From Ammoniphilus sp. YIM 78166 (GTDB lineage: Bacteria; Bacillota; Bacilli; Aneurinibacillales; RAOX-1): a stretch of 64,000 nt of DNA. Below the pieces are notes generated by a model that had not been told where the DNA came from, did no database searches, and saw only the letters and a list, made by a program, of their open reading frames with translations. This document shows, in pieces, positions 1 to 8,381 of this stretch. Made by a program: the position numbers and the translations under genes. The stretch spans positions 434,001-498,000 of the forward strand of contig NZ_SDLR01000002.1 in the NCBI RefSeq assembly GCF_004522215.1, read 5' to 3'. Position 1 is the stretch's first letter. Every line of letters begins with the position of its first letter.

Positions 1-1652
1 CCGGTCTGCATATGAGTATTATTTCAGGAGGGATTGTGGCTTTTCTGCGGTTTGTTGGACTAACTAGAGAAACAACCAACCTAGCAACCATGGGGGCCAT
101 CCCCATCTACATTGTATTGGCAGGAGCTTCGCCCTCCATTGTTCGATCAGGGATTATGGCCATGGTTGTCCTGTGGGGCCTTTATCTTCATCGTCCGCGA
201 GAAGGGTTAAATTTATGGGGGACGGCATTGCTTATTATGCTGCTAATCGATCCTTATTACATATGGGATATCGGATTTCAATTATCTTTTCTAGTTACAT
301 GGGGGCTTATTCAATTCGTTCCTCTAATCATGCCTTGGTTTAGCAGATTTCCTTTAGTCATCTCTTCTCTATTAGCCGTATCTCTCACGGCTCAGCTAGT
401 ATCCTTTCCTCTCAGCATTTTTTACTTCCACCAGTACCACCTCCTATCATTAGCAGTTAATATATTATTTGTACCCTTATTTTCTCTGATTATCATTCCG
501 TTTGGTTTTGCCTTGTTTGTTATGGGGCTGATTCACCCAAGCTTGGTATGGCTTTGGACGGTAGGGATTGACCAGCTTCTACTCGGATTGGGTCCTATAC
601 TGGAGAAAATCACGGTTTGGCCCGTTTTTCAATTGTATATCCCGTCACCGCCCTTGTGGTGGTTGGGACTATATTACATTGTTCTTTATAGCGGAATATG
701 GATAATAAAGAGAAATAAGGGGTTCTGGCTCCTGTCCTTAGGCCTAGTTGGGATCACCCTTTTTATCTTGCAGTTGGATAAAAATAAGGTTGAGATAACC
801 TTTTTAGATGTGGGACAGGGTGATGCGATCGTAGTTCAAATGCCCCAAAATCTAGTCTATCTCATTGATGGCGGTGGCGTTCTAGCTTATGATAAAGAAG
901 ATTGGAAGAAACGGCAGAAAACCTTTGATCCGGGTAAAGACATTCTGCTCCCTTTTTTGAAATCGAAAGGAATTCAGAACATCGACAAGCTAATCATGAC
1001 GCACGGGGATGTAGATCACATAGGAGGATTAGCTTCTATTGTGAGAGAAATGCCGGTTGGTCTAGCGCTCTTTAATGGCATAGCTCCCACAGGCAAGGAG
1101 GAAAAAGAGCTTTTCGAGCTTCTAAAGGAAAAAGGTGTCCCCATTTACCAAGGAAAGCGAGGAATGGAATGGTCGGAGGCAGCAGATATAAAATGGAAGA
1201 TCCTCCATCCGGGTATTCTCCAAGCTTCGGCCTCGGGAAATAATCAATCGCTCGTTTTGCAGCTTGAAGCTTATCATTATAAAGTGATGTTCACTGGAGA
1301 TGTGGAGCGCGAGGGGGAGTTGGAGATCTTGGAGAACTACTCGCTCGCTCCCGTTCATGTGCTTAAGGTAGCTCACCATGGAAGCAACACGTCGACGATC
1401 GAGGAATGGGTGAAGGCACTTCAACCGGCTATTTCTGTCATTTCAGCAGGGCAGAAAAATCGCTATGGCCATCCCCATAAGCAGACGGTAGAAAACCTAA
1501 AAGCCGTCCCTAGCCGAATTTATCGAACAGATGAGCAGGGGGCTGTGATACTCGAATTACATCCAGGAAAAATTCGGATTTGGTCTTACCTGCAACTTTT
1601 TGAGAAGGACCGGCGTCAGAAAGATATCAGAGGGGGGAACACAAGTGACTGA
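1..1652 (+). CDS. comEC: ComEC/Rec2 DNA-uptake channel, 5' end cut by window edge
   Basis: The reading frame is open to the left edge (GLH precedes the first in-window Met at 12), so the N-terminal part lies outside. What remains is about the last 550 residues. First comes a run of hydrophobic segments typical of the competence permease. Then follows a soluble metallo-beta-lactamase-like domain (FLDVGQGDAI near residue 265, THGDVDHIGG near 335, later a VAHHGS motif). ComEC forms the inner-membrane channel for single-stranded DNA during transformation; the C-terminal domain is thought to act as a nuclease. The family is usually about 750-800 residues, consistent with a truncated view. The downstream sigma factor start overlaps its 3' end, suggesting coupled expression. 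Confidence 0.95.
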   Translation, partial: GLHMSIISGGIVAFLRFVGLTRETTNLATMGAIPIYIVLAGASPSIVRSGIMAMVVLWGLYLHRPREGLNLWGTALLIMLLIDPYYIWDIGFQLSFLVTWGLIQFVPLIMPWFSRFPLVISSLLAVSLTAQLVSFPLSIFYFHQYHLLSLAVNILFVPLFSLIIIPFGFALFVMGLIHPSLVWLWTVGIDQLLLGLGPILEKITVWPVFQLYIPSPPLWWLGLYYIVLYSGIWIIKRNKGFWLLSLGLVGITLFILQLDKNKVEITFLDVGQGDAIVVQMPQNLVYLIDGGGVLAYDKEDWKKRQKTFDPGKDILLPFLKSKGIQNIDKLIMTHGDVDHIGGLASIVREMPVGLALFNGIAPTGKEEKELFELLKEKGVPIYQGKRGMEWSEAADIKWKILHPGILQASASGNNQSLVLQLEAYHYKVMFTGDVEREGELEILENYSLAPVHVLKVAHHGSNTSTIEEWVKALQPAISVISAGQKNRYGHPHKQTVENLKAVPSRIYRTDEQGAVILELHPGKIRIWSYLQLFEKDRRQKDIRGGNTSD

Positions 1653-2193
1653 AGCAGATCTGATCAGAGCTGCGCAAGCGGGCGATCGCGACGCCCTGAT
1701 TCAACTCTTGAGAAATATAGAAAAGTCGGTTTATAAGACGGCTTATTATATATTAAAAAATGAGCAAGATGCTATGGATGCTGCCCAAGAAGCATTGATT
1801 AAAGTGTACAACAAGATTGATACATTCCAGGAAAAGGCCAAGTTTTCTACTTGGGTTCAAAGAATTGTTACCAATATATGCATTGATCACTGCCGCAAGC
1901 GTAAAGAGACCATGTCGATTGATGAACATGAGCTGCCGCTTCAAGATCAAACCGATGTGGAAGAGGAAGTGCAGATGACCTACATGGCAAAGGATATTCG
2001 AGAAGCCATTAACCTATTGCCAGAGCAGCACCGTACGGTTGTGGTCATGAGATATATTCAGGACTATTCTTATAATGAAATTTCGGAGGCCTTGGAGCTT
2101 CCCTTGAATACCGTTAAATCCCACTTATTCAGAGCCAGACAACAACTACAAAAGCTTCTTCAGGAATATCAGAAAGGTGGTGTTCAGGTATGA
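1645..2193 (+). CDS. ECF-type RNA polymerase sigma factor
   Basis: A 182-residue sigma-70 family protein of the extracytoplasmic-function class. Region 2 (YYILKNEQDAMDAAQEALI, KFSTWVQRIVTN) and region 4 (LLPEQHRTVVVMRYIQDYSY, then a helix-turn-helix ending NTVKSHLFRA) are both evident. I place the start at GTG 1645, 8 nt after an AGGGGGG ribosome binding site at 1631-1637; an upstream in-frame ATG at 1600 lies inside comEC with no such site. The stop codon overlaps the ATG of the following zinc-type anti-sigma gene, the classic arrangement in which a membrane protein holds the sigma factor inactive until a signal arrives. It does not closely resemble SigW or SigX, and the inducing signal is unknown. 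Confidence 0.92.
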   Translation: MTEADLIRAAQAGDRDALIQLLRNIEKSVYKTAYYILKNEQDAMDAAQEALIKVYNKIDTFQEKAKFSTWVQRIVTNICIDHCRKRKETMSIDEHELPLQDQTDVEEEVQMTYMAKDIREAINLLPEQHRTVVVMRYIQDYSYNEISEALELPLNTVKSHLFRARQQLQKLLQEYQKGGVQV

Positions 2194-3218
2194 GGTGCGA
2201 AGAGGTGGTAGATTTTATGCAGCGAAGCTTTGATCATGATTTATCGCCAGAAGAGCTCTCTCTGATGGAGGAGCACCTATGCTCATGCAGCGAATGCCAG
2301 AAGTTGTACGAAGACCTAAAGGCTTTGCATCTGCAGCTAGAGTCTCTTCCCGACGTAGAACCGCCGAAGAGTTTAGTTGATGCCATCCTGCCTGCATTAC
2401 ATGAACCAAAAGAAAGTCTTCCAAGTCCTGTGCCCCCCCCTCTTAAGGCTCGCAAGCTTATTTGGAAGTCTTGGTCTTATTGGATAGGTGGTGCTGCAGC
2501 GGTGATCCTGCTTCTTCTGACTGCACCGCAGCTAATGAAAGAACCAGAACTCAATATGGCAGGGGTGGAAGAGAAGGCAGACCAGAGCCTGATGAGGTCA
2601 ATGGAAATCCCCGCAGAGCAGGAAAATCAACCGGAAATGGCGAGAAAATCAACAGAATCAGCAAATGAAAATGACCCACAGCAAGACATGGCTTCTTTGG
2701 CGGTTCCTGAGCCACAAGTCTTGCAGAAGGATAATCAGCCGCAGAACCACGAAACATCTGACAAGGAAGACAGTGCTATTGCCAGTAAAAGAGCGATTGA
2801 GCCGGATCTTGAGAAGCCAACCAAACCACAAGATACGGAGAATATGGCTATGATGGCTATTCCAGAGACGGTTCCAGAGGAGCAAGCTCGAGTGGAAGAG
2901 GGACCGACTATGAGCTTAATGGCCGAACAGCCTGAAGAAAAAAAGCAGCAGCCTGGAAGAGATTTGTTTTTCTCTCCAAACGGAAATTGGAGTGCCCATG
3001 TGGAGGGGCAGCAAGTGATTGTAGCCGACCTGCAAGGAAATGAAGTTTTCCGCAGCCATGAATGGAAAGGCACGGTCTACGTTTCCGTGGAGTGGATCGA
3101 TGATCAAACCGTGCTCTATACCCTTTTCCCAGTCAATGGGACTCAAGGGGAAGAAGGTGTGACACAGCCAGAAAAATGGACCATCGATCTAAAGCAAGGA
3201 CAGGAACAAAAGCAATAA
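2190..3218 (+). CDS. Membrane anti-sigma factor with zinc-finger N-terminus
   Basis: A 342-residue protein that starts with a zf-HC2/ZAS domain (H29-x3-C33-x2-C36), the fold that binds and sequesters ECF sigma factors. One transmembrane segment lies near residues 95-116 after a basic patch (KARKLIWKSW). It is followed by a long low-complexity Glu/Gln/Pro/Met-rich linker to about residue 255, and then a C-terminal extracellular domain (LFFSPNGNWSAHV ... VEWIDDQTVLYTLF) that looks like one or two beta-propeller (TolB-like) blades. The overlap of 4 nt with the sigma gene fixes its start. Family knowledge gives the anti-sigma role; the outer domain as signal sensor is my inference. The protein is long for an RsiW-type factor because of the linker and sensor domain. 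Confidence 0.88.
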   Translation: MRCEEVVDFMQRSFDHDLSPEELSLMEEHLCSCSECQKLYEDLKALHLQLESLPDVEPPKSLVDAILPALHEPKESLPSPVPPPLKARKLIWKSWSYWIGGAAAVILLLLTAPQLMKEPELNMAGVEEKADQSLMRSMEIPAEQENQPEMARKSTESANENDPQQDMASLAVPEPQVLQKDNQPQNHETSDKEDSAIASKRAIEPDLEKPTKPQDTENMAMMAIPETVPEEQARVEEGPTMSLMAEQPEEKKQQPGRDLFFSPNGNWSAHVEGQQVIVADLQGNEVFRSHEWKGTVYVSVEWIDDQTVLYTLFPVNGTQGEEGVTQPEKWTIDLKQGQEQKQ

Positions 3219-3258
3219 CTCCCGCGTATAGTATAGCAAGTCATTAAATTCTGCTTCC

Positions 3259-3296
3259 CGTCTGGCTGCTCAAGCCTAGGATGTAGCGGCCGGACG
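3259..3296 (+). other. Stable 12-bp hairpin upstream of the terminator
   Basis: CGTCTGGCTGCT at 3259-3270 pairs with AGCGGCCGGACG at 3285-3296 (12 pairs, two of them G-U) around a 14-nt loop. No U-run follows, so by itself it is not a classic terminator. It stands 24 nt before the terminator at 3320 and could protect or process the 3' end of the sigma/anti-sigma transcript. Confidence 0.5.
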
Positions 3297-3319
3297 TTTA
3301 CATATTCGGGAAAAAAGGT

Positions 3320-3350
3320 AAAACCGCAGTCCATCGGGGCTGCGGTTTTT
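3320..3350 (+). terminator. Rho-independent terminator after the anti-sigma gene
   Basis: AAAACCGCAG (3320-3329) pairs with CTGCGGTTTT (3340-3349) and ends in a T-run. It separates the comEC/sigma/anti-sigma unit from holA, so holA needs its own start; a TATAAT hexamer at 3355-3360 is a possible -10 element, with no good -35. Confidence 0.8.
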
Positions 3351-3393
3351 GTGCTATAATAAAGTCTCAAAGGCAAGGCTATGAGGTGAAGTC

Positions 3394-4422
3394 ATGGAAT
3401 ACCGAAGTGTGATGAAAGACATTCAGCAAGGGCAGATCAAACCCGTTTATTTGCTGTATGGAACAGAGACCTTTCTGATCGAAGAGTTTATACATTTTCT
3501 ACGAGATAAAGTGCTGGATGAACAGTTCCTAGATTTTAATTTTAGTGTGTATGACCTACAGGAGACCCCTATACAGCATGCCGTAATGGATGCAGAGACG
3601 CATCCGTTTATGGGGGAAAAAAGAGTCGTGGTAGCTAAGAATGCTTTGTTCTTGACAGGAGCCAAATCATCCGGGAACGTAGAGCATCAGGTTGAAGCCT
3701 TGCAAACCTATATAGAAAGTCCAATCGAAACAAGCCTTTTGATCTTGACTGTTATGCAGGACAAGCTAGATGAACGAAAAAAATTAGTCAAGACGCTAAA
3801 GGCAAACAAGGCAGATGTGCCTTTCATGCACCTGAAGGACCAAGAGTTGTGGAGCTGGATGAGAAGAAGGGCGCAGAAGCTAGGGGTTCAAATTGAGGAT
3901 CAGGCGGTCCAGACCTTAGACCGCATCGTGGGCAATGATCTCCGCCGCTTACAGCAGGAGCTGGACAAGATGTCCTCGTATGTCGGTTCACAAGGGCGAA
4001 TAACGGAAGAGGTCGTTTATCAGCTTGCATCCCGTACTTTAGAACAAGACATTTTCGGCCTAATAGAAAAGGTTTCTCGGCTTGAGATCGATCAAGCTCT
4101 AAGAATTTACTACGACTTATTAAAGAATAAGGAAGAACCGCTGACCGTCCTTAGTTTGTTAGCTCGACAGTTTCGCTTAATTCTCCAGGTCAAGGTCATG
4201 AGCGCAAAAGGGTATTCTCAGCAGCAGATTGCATCAGCTCTTAGCATGCATCCCTATCCCGTAAAGCTAGCGGCTGAAAAGTCTCAACGGTTTAAGGAGT
4301 CGGCATTGAGAAATATATTAGCTTATTTGGCCGAGGAGGATTATCGCATCAAATCTGGAAAAATGGATAAGGTGCTTTCCCTTGAGCTTTTTTTCATGAG
4401 GCTGCGGGATATGATTCAATAA
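3394..4422 (+). CDS. holA: DNA polymerase III delta subunit
   Basis: A 342-residue protein matching the clamp-loader delta subunit (YqeN in B. subtilis). It opens the sliding clamp ring during loading. The N-terminal AAA+-like fold carries the expected VYLLYGTETFLIEEFI motif at about residues 15-30; delta lacks a working Walker A, as here. The C-terminal helical collar domain (residues 210-342) is intact. The start is ATG 3394 after a GAGGTGA site. It lies between comEC and rpsT as in other Bacillales and ends in a shared bidirectional terminator facing rpsT. Confidence 0.93.
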   Translation: MEYRSVMKDIQQGQIKPVYLLYGTETFLIEEFIHFLRDKVLDEQFLDFNFSVYDLQETPIQHAVMDAETHPFMGEKRVVVAKNALFLTGAKSSGNVEHQVEALQTYIESPIETSLLILTVMQDKLDERKKLVKTLKANKADVPFMHLKDQELWSWMRRRAQKLGVQIEDQAVQTLDRIVGNDLRRLQQELDKMSSYVGSQGRITEEVVYQLASRTLEQDIFGLIEKVSRLEIDQALRIYYDLLKNKEEPLTVLSLLARQFRLILQVKVMSAKGYSQQQIASALSMHPYPVKLAAEKSQRFKESALRNILAYLAEEDYRIKSGKMDKVLSLELFFMRLRDMIQ

Positions 4423-4426
4423 AACA

Positions 4427-4470
4427 AAAAAAGAGTGTTCTTGTCTTAGGTACAAGAACACTCTTTTTTA
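4427..4470. terminator. Bidirectional terminator between holA and rpsT
   Basis: A long inverted repeat (AAAGAGTGTTCTTGT / ACAAGAACACTCTTT) is flanked by A-run and T-run, so it can stop transcription from both converging genes. Confidence 0.9.
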
Positions 4471-4480
4471 TGGTAAGTGA

Positions 4481-4747
4481 TTAAGCAGTAACGCCGTTCA
4501 CTTTTTGAGCCAAGCGAGACTTTCTGCGAGAAGCTTCATTCTTATGAATAAGACCTTTAGTCACAGCCTTGTCAAGCTTCTTAGCTGCAAATTTATAAGC
4601 TACTTGAGCTGCAGCCACGTCGTTTGTAGCAACTGCTACTTCTACCCCTTTCAACGCTGTGCGAAGGGCAGACTTTTGTGCTGCACGCTGAAGACGTCTT
4701 TTTTCATTCGTCTTGGTACGCTTAATTTGAGATTTAATATTTGGCAT
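4481..4747 (-). CDS. rpsT: 30S ribosomal protein S20
   Basis: An 88-residue, very basic, Ala/Lys-rich helical protein starting [18 protein letters not shown], the S20 signature. It binds 16S rRNA in the body of the small subunit. I start it at 4747, which follows a perfect AAGGAGGTGA ribosome binding site; a longer frame to 4816 has a non-S20 extension without support. It is transcribed divergently from gpr and convergently with holA. Confidence 0.97.
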   Translation of the reverse strand: MPNIKSQIKRTKTNEKRRLQRAAQKSALRTALKGVEVAVATNDVAAAQVAYKFAAKKLDKAVTKGLIHKNEASRRKSRLAQKVNGVTA

Positions 4748-4806
4748 CAGATTCACCTCCTTGGTGCATCCATAAATAACATTCGCTGAAGTTAGCAACA
4801 GAAAAT

Positions 4807-4835
4807 ATTCTATCATGCCGAAAATAGAAATGCAA
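4807..4835 (-). promoter_or_regulatory. SigA-type promoter of rpsT
   Basis: On the minus strand TTGCAT (4835-4830), a 17-nt spacer and TAGAAT (4812-4807). The transcript would have a leader of about 50 nt before the S20 start, long enough for the autoregulation known for S20 in some bacteria, though I see no proven site. Confidence 0.65.
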
Positions 4836-4844
4836 TAACGGAGT

Positions 4845-4875
4845 TGTATAAAAGTAAGGCAAACTTAGCATTATA
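4845..4875 (+). promoter_or_regulatory. Forespore sigma-G/sigma-F type promoter of gpr
   Basis: TGTATA (4845-4850), exactly 18 nt, then CATTATA (4869-4875). Both boxes fit the sigma-G consensus (TGHATR, CATWHTA) at every position, at the right spacing, about 48 nt before the gpr start. gpr of B. subtilis is a known sigma-F/sigma-G gene, so site and function agree. Confidence 0.8.
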
Positions 4876-4922
4876 ATTATAGAATAGTTGTGAAAAAATG
4901 GAAGATAAGGAGATGTAGAATC

Positions 4923-6050
4923 ATGTCACAAGAAAAGACGGATCATGATCTTGATCTCAGCCAGTATGCTATACGGACGGATCTTGCTCTCGAAGCACAT
5001 CAATTAACTACAGAAAGAACAGGTGTTCCCTACATTCCGGGTGTAGAGATGATAACCAAGGAAGAACAAGGGGTTAGAATTACTAGAGTCCACGTGCAGG
5101 ATCAGCAAGGCGCTCAATCCATTGGGAAAATGCCAGGACATTACTTAACCATTGAGGCTACTGGTCTCCGAAGAAAGGATACGGAGCTTCAAAATAAAGT
5201 GGCGACTCAGTTTGCGCAAGCTTTTAGCCAGTTTCTGGCCGATCTTGGAATCGACAAAGAAGCAAAAGCGCTAGTGGTCGGATTGGGGAACTGGAATGTA
5301 ACGCCTGATGCCCTCGGCCCGATTGTCGTGGAAAACCTGTTAGTCACTCGTCACCTGTTTGAGCTAATGCCCGAGCATGTGGATGAAGGATATCGCGCGG
5401 TTAGTGCCCTCTCACCTGGAGTACTAGGGATTACAGGCATAGAAACAAGCGAAATTGTGTACGGGGTCGTGGAGCGAACCAAGCCAGACTTTGTTATAGC
5501 CGTAGATGCATTGGCATCGAGATCGATTGAAAGAGTGAACAGTACCATTCAAATTTCTGATACGGGGATTAACCCAGGCTCCGGAGTAGGAAACAAGCGA
5601 CGTCCACTTACCCGTGAAACCTTAGGCGTTCCAGTTATCGCCATTGGTGTCCCGACTGTTGTCGATGCCGTCTCCATAGCGAGTGACACTATAGATTATG
5701 TGCTTTCGCACATGGGTAGACAGATGCGCGAAAATGCCAATCCTGCCCCTGCCAGCCGTCTTACTCCTGCGGGTTTTAATTTGCCGGGTAAGCCAAAGCC
5801 TTTCGCAGAGGAAGACCGACCTTCAGAGGAAGGGAAAAAAGTAATTATGGGTCTTGTAGGAACCCTGCCGGAACAGGAAAAGCGAGAGCTTATTCGTGAG
5901 GTTTTACAGCCGTTAGGACATAATTTGATTGTAACGCCAAAAGAAGTGGATGAATTTGTGGAGGACATGGCCAATATTATCGCTAACGGGTTAAATGCGG
6001 CTCTCCATGACATTATTGATATGAACAATGTTTCGGCTTACACGCATTGA
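4923..6050 (+). CDS. gpr: Germination protease GPR (SASP-degrading)
   Basis: A 375-residue match along its whole length to the spore protease GPR (family A25), which degrades the small acid-soluble proteins of spore DNA at germination. It is made as an inactive zymogen in the forespore; the family loses a short N-terminal propeptide, here presumably within the segment before [13 protein letters not shown]. Conserved blocks [28 protein letters not shown] and the C-terminal [14 protein letters not shown] are present. The start is ATG 4923 behind AAGGAG; an in-frame ATG at 4890 lacks a site. The forespore-type promoter upstream supports the assignment. It is followed directly by yqxA, without spoIIP between them. 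Confidence 0.96.
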   Translation: MSQEKTDHDLDLSQYAIRTDLALEAHQLTTERTGVPYIPGVEMITKEEQGVRITRVHVQDQQGAQSIGKMPGHYLTIEATGLRRKDTELQNKVATQFAQAFSQFLADLGIDKEAKALVVGLGNWNVTPDALGPIVVENLLVTRHLFELMPEHVDEGYRAVSALSPGVLGITGIETSEIVYGVVERTKPDFVIAVDALASRSIERVNSTIQISDTGINPGSGVGNKRRPLTRETLGVPVIAIGVPTVVDAVSIASDTIDYVLSHMGRQMRENANPAPASRLTPAGFNLPGKPKPFAEEDRPSEEGKKVIMGLVGTLPEQEKRELIREVLQPLGHNLIVTPKEVDEFVEDMANIIANGLNAALHDIIDMNNVSAYTH

Positions 6051-6073
6051 TTGTTAAAGGAGTGATGTTTCTA

Positions 6074-6406
6074 ATGAAATGGAGAATCCAATTCATCGTT
6101 CTCGTCATGTTCATGTCTTGTTTAGTCATAGGGGGGATTCACTTAGCGGAAAAAGGAATCCATCGCGTGGAGGGCTTGGATCATGAGCCCAAGCAATCTT
6201 TTGACATTACTCGCGCAGAACATGGGAAGCTTGAAATGACGGTGTTGGGCAGACAGTATTCATTAGAGCAAGACATCATTCCTGAGCGATCAAGTCCACC
6301 CCCATCTGAAAGGCCATCGGAAAATTGGGCGAGTAAGATTGGAAACGAAGTGGGGACTTGGATGACCTTGGCTTCTCAAAAACTAATGGGGTGGCTTCTA
6401 GGCTAA
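6074..6406 (+). CDS. yqxA: YqxA-like DUF3679 membrane protein
   Basis: About 110 residues with one N-terminal transmembrane segment (residues 5-23, WRIQFIVLVMFMSCLVIGG), a charged middle, a Pro/Ser-rich stretch and a C-terminal amphipathic tail. Size, topology and the position between gpr and lepA match B. subtilis YqxA (DUF3679), whose function is not established. ATG 6074 lies 11 nt after AAAGGAG; ATG 6065 is too close to it. A SpoIIP identity can be excluded: the amidase domain is absent and the protein is far too short. Confidence 0.7.
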   Translation: MKWRIQFIVLVMFMSCLVIGGIHLAEKGIHRVEGLDHEPKQSFDITRAEHGKLEMTVLGRQYSLEQDIIPERSSPPPSERPSENWASKIGNEVGTWMTLASQKLMGWLLG

Positions 6407-6501
6407 AGGACGAAATCCATGAAAGGCATTGCTTCCGGTAACCTCCCCTGCTATAATCAAACTTAGTGCATTTTTTGGCCTCAGGGAGGTATTTGCTAAA
6501 C

Positions 6502-8316
6502 ATGGACAGACGTGAAAGACAAAAGAAGATACGCAATTTTTCTATAATTGCTCATATTGATCATGGAAAATCTACCCTAGCGGATCGTTTGCTGGAGTTT
6601 ACTGGAACTCTAAGCGATAGGGAAAAAGAAGACCAATTTCTGGACTCTATGGATTTAGAAAGAGAACGAGGCATTACGATCAAGCTCAACGCCGTTCGCC
6701 TAAAGTATAAGGCTAAAGATGGCGAGGAATATATTCTCCATTTGATTGACACTCCCGGACACGTAGACTTTACCTATGAAGTCTCTAGAAGCCTTGCCGC
6801 TTGTGAAGGAGCCCTGTTGGTAGTTGATGCTGCTCAGGGGATTGAAGCCCAAACCTTGGCAAACGTCTATTTAGCCTTGGACAATAATCTAGAGATCTTG
6901 CCTGTCATTAATAAAATTGATTTGCCTAGTGCAGAACCGGAACGAGTAAAGAGAGAAGTAGAAGACGTCATAGGTTTGGATGCAAGTGATGCTGTACTCG
7001 CCTCTGCGAAGGCTGGCATCGGGATTGAAGAGATCTTGGAGCAAGTTGTACAGAAGGTACCTGCTCCCCAAGGGGATCCAGACGAACCATTACAAGCCCT
7101 GATCTTTGATTCTTACTACGATGCTTATCGGGGTGTTATCGCGAATGTTCGGGTCGTTAATGGGACCATTCGCAAAGGTATGAAAGTAAGAATGATGGCT
7201 ACAAACAAGGTGTTTGAGGTTACGGAAGTAGGAACCTCTGCTCCGTTTCCTATGGCTGTAGATGAACTTACTGTTGGTGATGTTGGGTTTGTTGCTGCGA
7301 GCATTAAGTCGGTTGGCGACACTCGCGTGGGGGATACCATCACGAGTGCGGAGAAGCCAGCACAGGAACCTCTTCCAGGTTATCGAAAGATCAATCCTAT
7401 GGTATTCTGCGGACTCTATCCCGTAGATACGTCAGAATACAATGACCTTCGTGAAGCCCTGGAAAAGCTCCAGCTCAATGATGCGTCCTTACAGTTTGAA
7501 CCGGAAACCTCTCAAGCCCTAGGCTTCGGATTCCGTTGCGGCTTCCTCGGCCTTCTTCATATGGAGATCATTCAGGAAAGAATTGAACGTGAGTTCAATA
7601 TTACGTTGATCACCACGGCACCAAGTGTTATTTTTCATGTGACCAAGACAGATGGAGAGCAGCTTATTATCGACAACCCATCGAAGATGCCTGATGCCCA
7701 ATTTATTGATTTTGTAGAGGAGCCTTTCGTAAAAGCGTCGATCATGGTGCCGAAGGATTTCGTTGGGGCCATTATGGAATTGTGTCAAGGCAAGCGCGGG
7801 GAATTCATGGATATGCAGTACATTGACGAAAATCGTGTGCAGCTAACCTATGAAATGCCTTTAGCGGAAATCGTTTACGACTTTTTTGATCAGTTGAAAT
7901 CCGGAACAAAAGGTTACGCTTCTTTTGACTATGAACTGATCGGATATCGCCAATCCAAGCTGGTGAAGATGGATATCATGCTGAACGCAGAAGTAGTCGA
8001 TGCTTTGTCCATTATTGTTCATAAGGATTCAGCATATGCCCGAGGCAAACTGCTTTGTGAGAAGCTGAAAGAATTGATCCCAAGGCAAATGTTTGAGGTG
8101 CCAATCCAAGCCGCTATCGGCAAAAAGATTGTAGCCCGCGAAACGATTAAAGCGATGCGGAAGAATGTATTGGCTAAATGCTACGGAGGAGACATTTCCC
8201 GTAAGCGTAAGCTGTTGGAGAAGCAAAAAGAAGGAAAGAAACGTATGAAGCAAGTGGGGAACGTGGAAGTTCCACAGGAAGCGTTCATGGCTGTTTTGCA
8301 GATGGATAAAAAGTAG
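6502..8316 (+). CDS. lepA: Elongation factor 4 (LepA GTPase)
   Basis: A 604-residue translational GTPase. G-domain motifs are [10 protein letters not shown] (G1), DTPGHVDF (G3) and NKIDLPS (G4). The EF-G-like domains follow, then the LepA-specific C-terminal domain ([20 protein letters not shown]). It acts on ribosomes, probably in initiation and in rescue of stalled elongation. ATG 6502 follows AGGGAGG at 6483-6489. It is separated from hemW by only a short hairpin, so partial readthrough is likely. Confidence 0.97.
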   Translation: MDRRERQKKIRNFSIIAHIDHGKSTLADRLLEFTGTLSDREKEDQFLDSMDLERERGITIKLNAVRLKYKAKDGEEYILHLIDTPGHVDFTYEVSRSLAACEGALLVVDAAQGIEAQTLANVYLALDNNLEILPVINKIDLPSAEPERVKREVEDVIGLDASDAVLASAKAGIGIEEILEQVVQKVPAPQGDPDEPLQALIFDSYYDAYRGVIANVRVVNGTIRKGMKVRMMATNKVFEVTEVGTSAPFPMAVDELTVGDVGFVAASIKSVGDTRVGDTITSAEKPAQEPLPGYRKINPMVFCGLYPVDTSEYNDLREALEKLQLNDASLQFEPETSQALGFGFRCGFLGLLHMEIIQERIEREFNITLITTAPSVIFHVTKTDGEQLIIDNPSKMPDAQFIDFVEEPFVKASIMVPKDFVGAIMELCQGKRGEFMDMQYIDENRVQLTYEMPLAEIVYDFFDQLKSGTKGYASFDYELIGYRQSKLVKMDIMLNAEVVDALSIIVHKDSAYARGKLLCEKLKELIPRQMFEVPIQAAIGKKIVARETIKAMRKNVLAKCYGGDISRKRKLLEKQKEGKKRMKQVGNVEVPQEAFMAVLQMDKK

Positions 8317-8324
8317 GAAGAGGC

Positions 8325-8355
8325 AGGCTTTGGCATTTTTCGCCAAAGCCTTTAT
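8325..8355 (+). terminator. Weak terminator-like hairpin between lepA and hemW
   Basis: AGGCTTTGGC (8325-8334) pairs with GCCAAAGCCT (8342-8351); the following run is TTATCT rather than a pure T-run. Confidence 0.55.
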
Positions 8356-8381
8356 CTATATTTGAAGGGGGAGGGGTTAGA

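Noticed and set aside
2462..3073. Several overlapping frames on both strands inside the anti-sigma gene
   Set aside because: They arise from the low-complexity Glu/Gln-rich linker and lack ribosome binding sites.
6047..6406. Truncated spoIIP after gpr
   Set aside because: The 110-residue product has no amidase motifs and matches the size, topology and place of YqxA (DUF3679).
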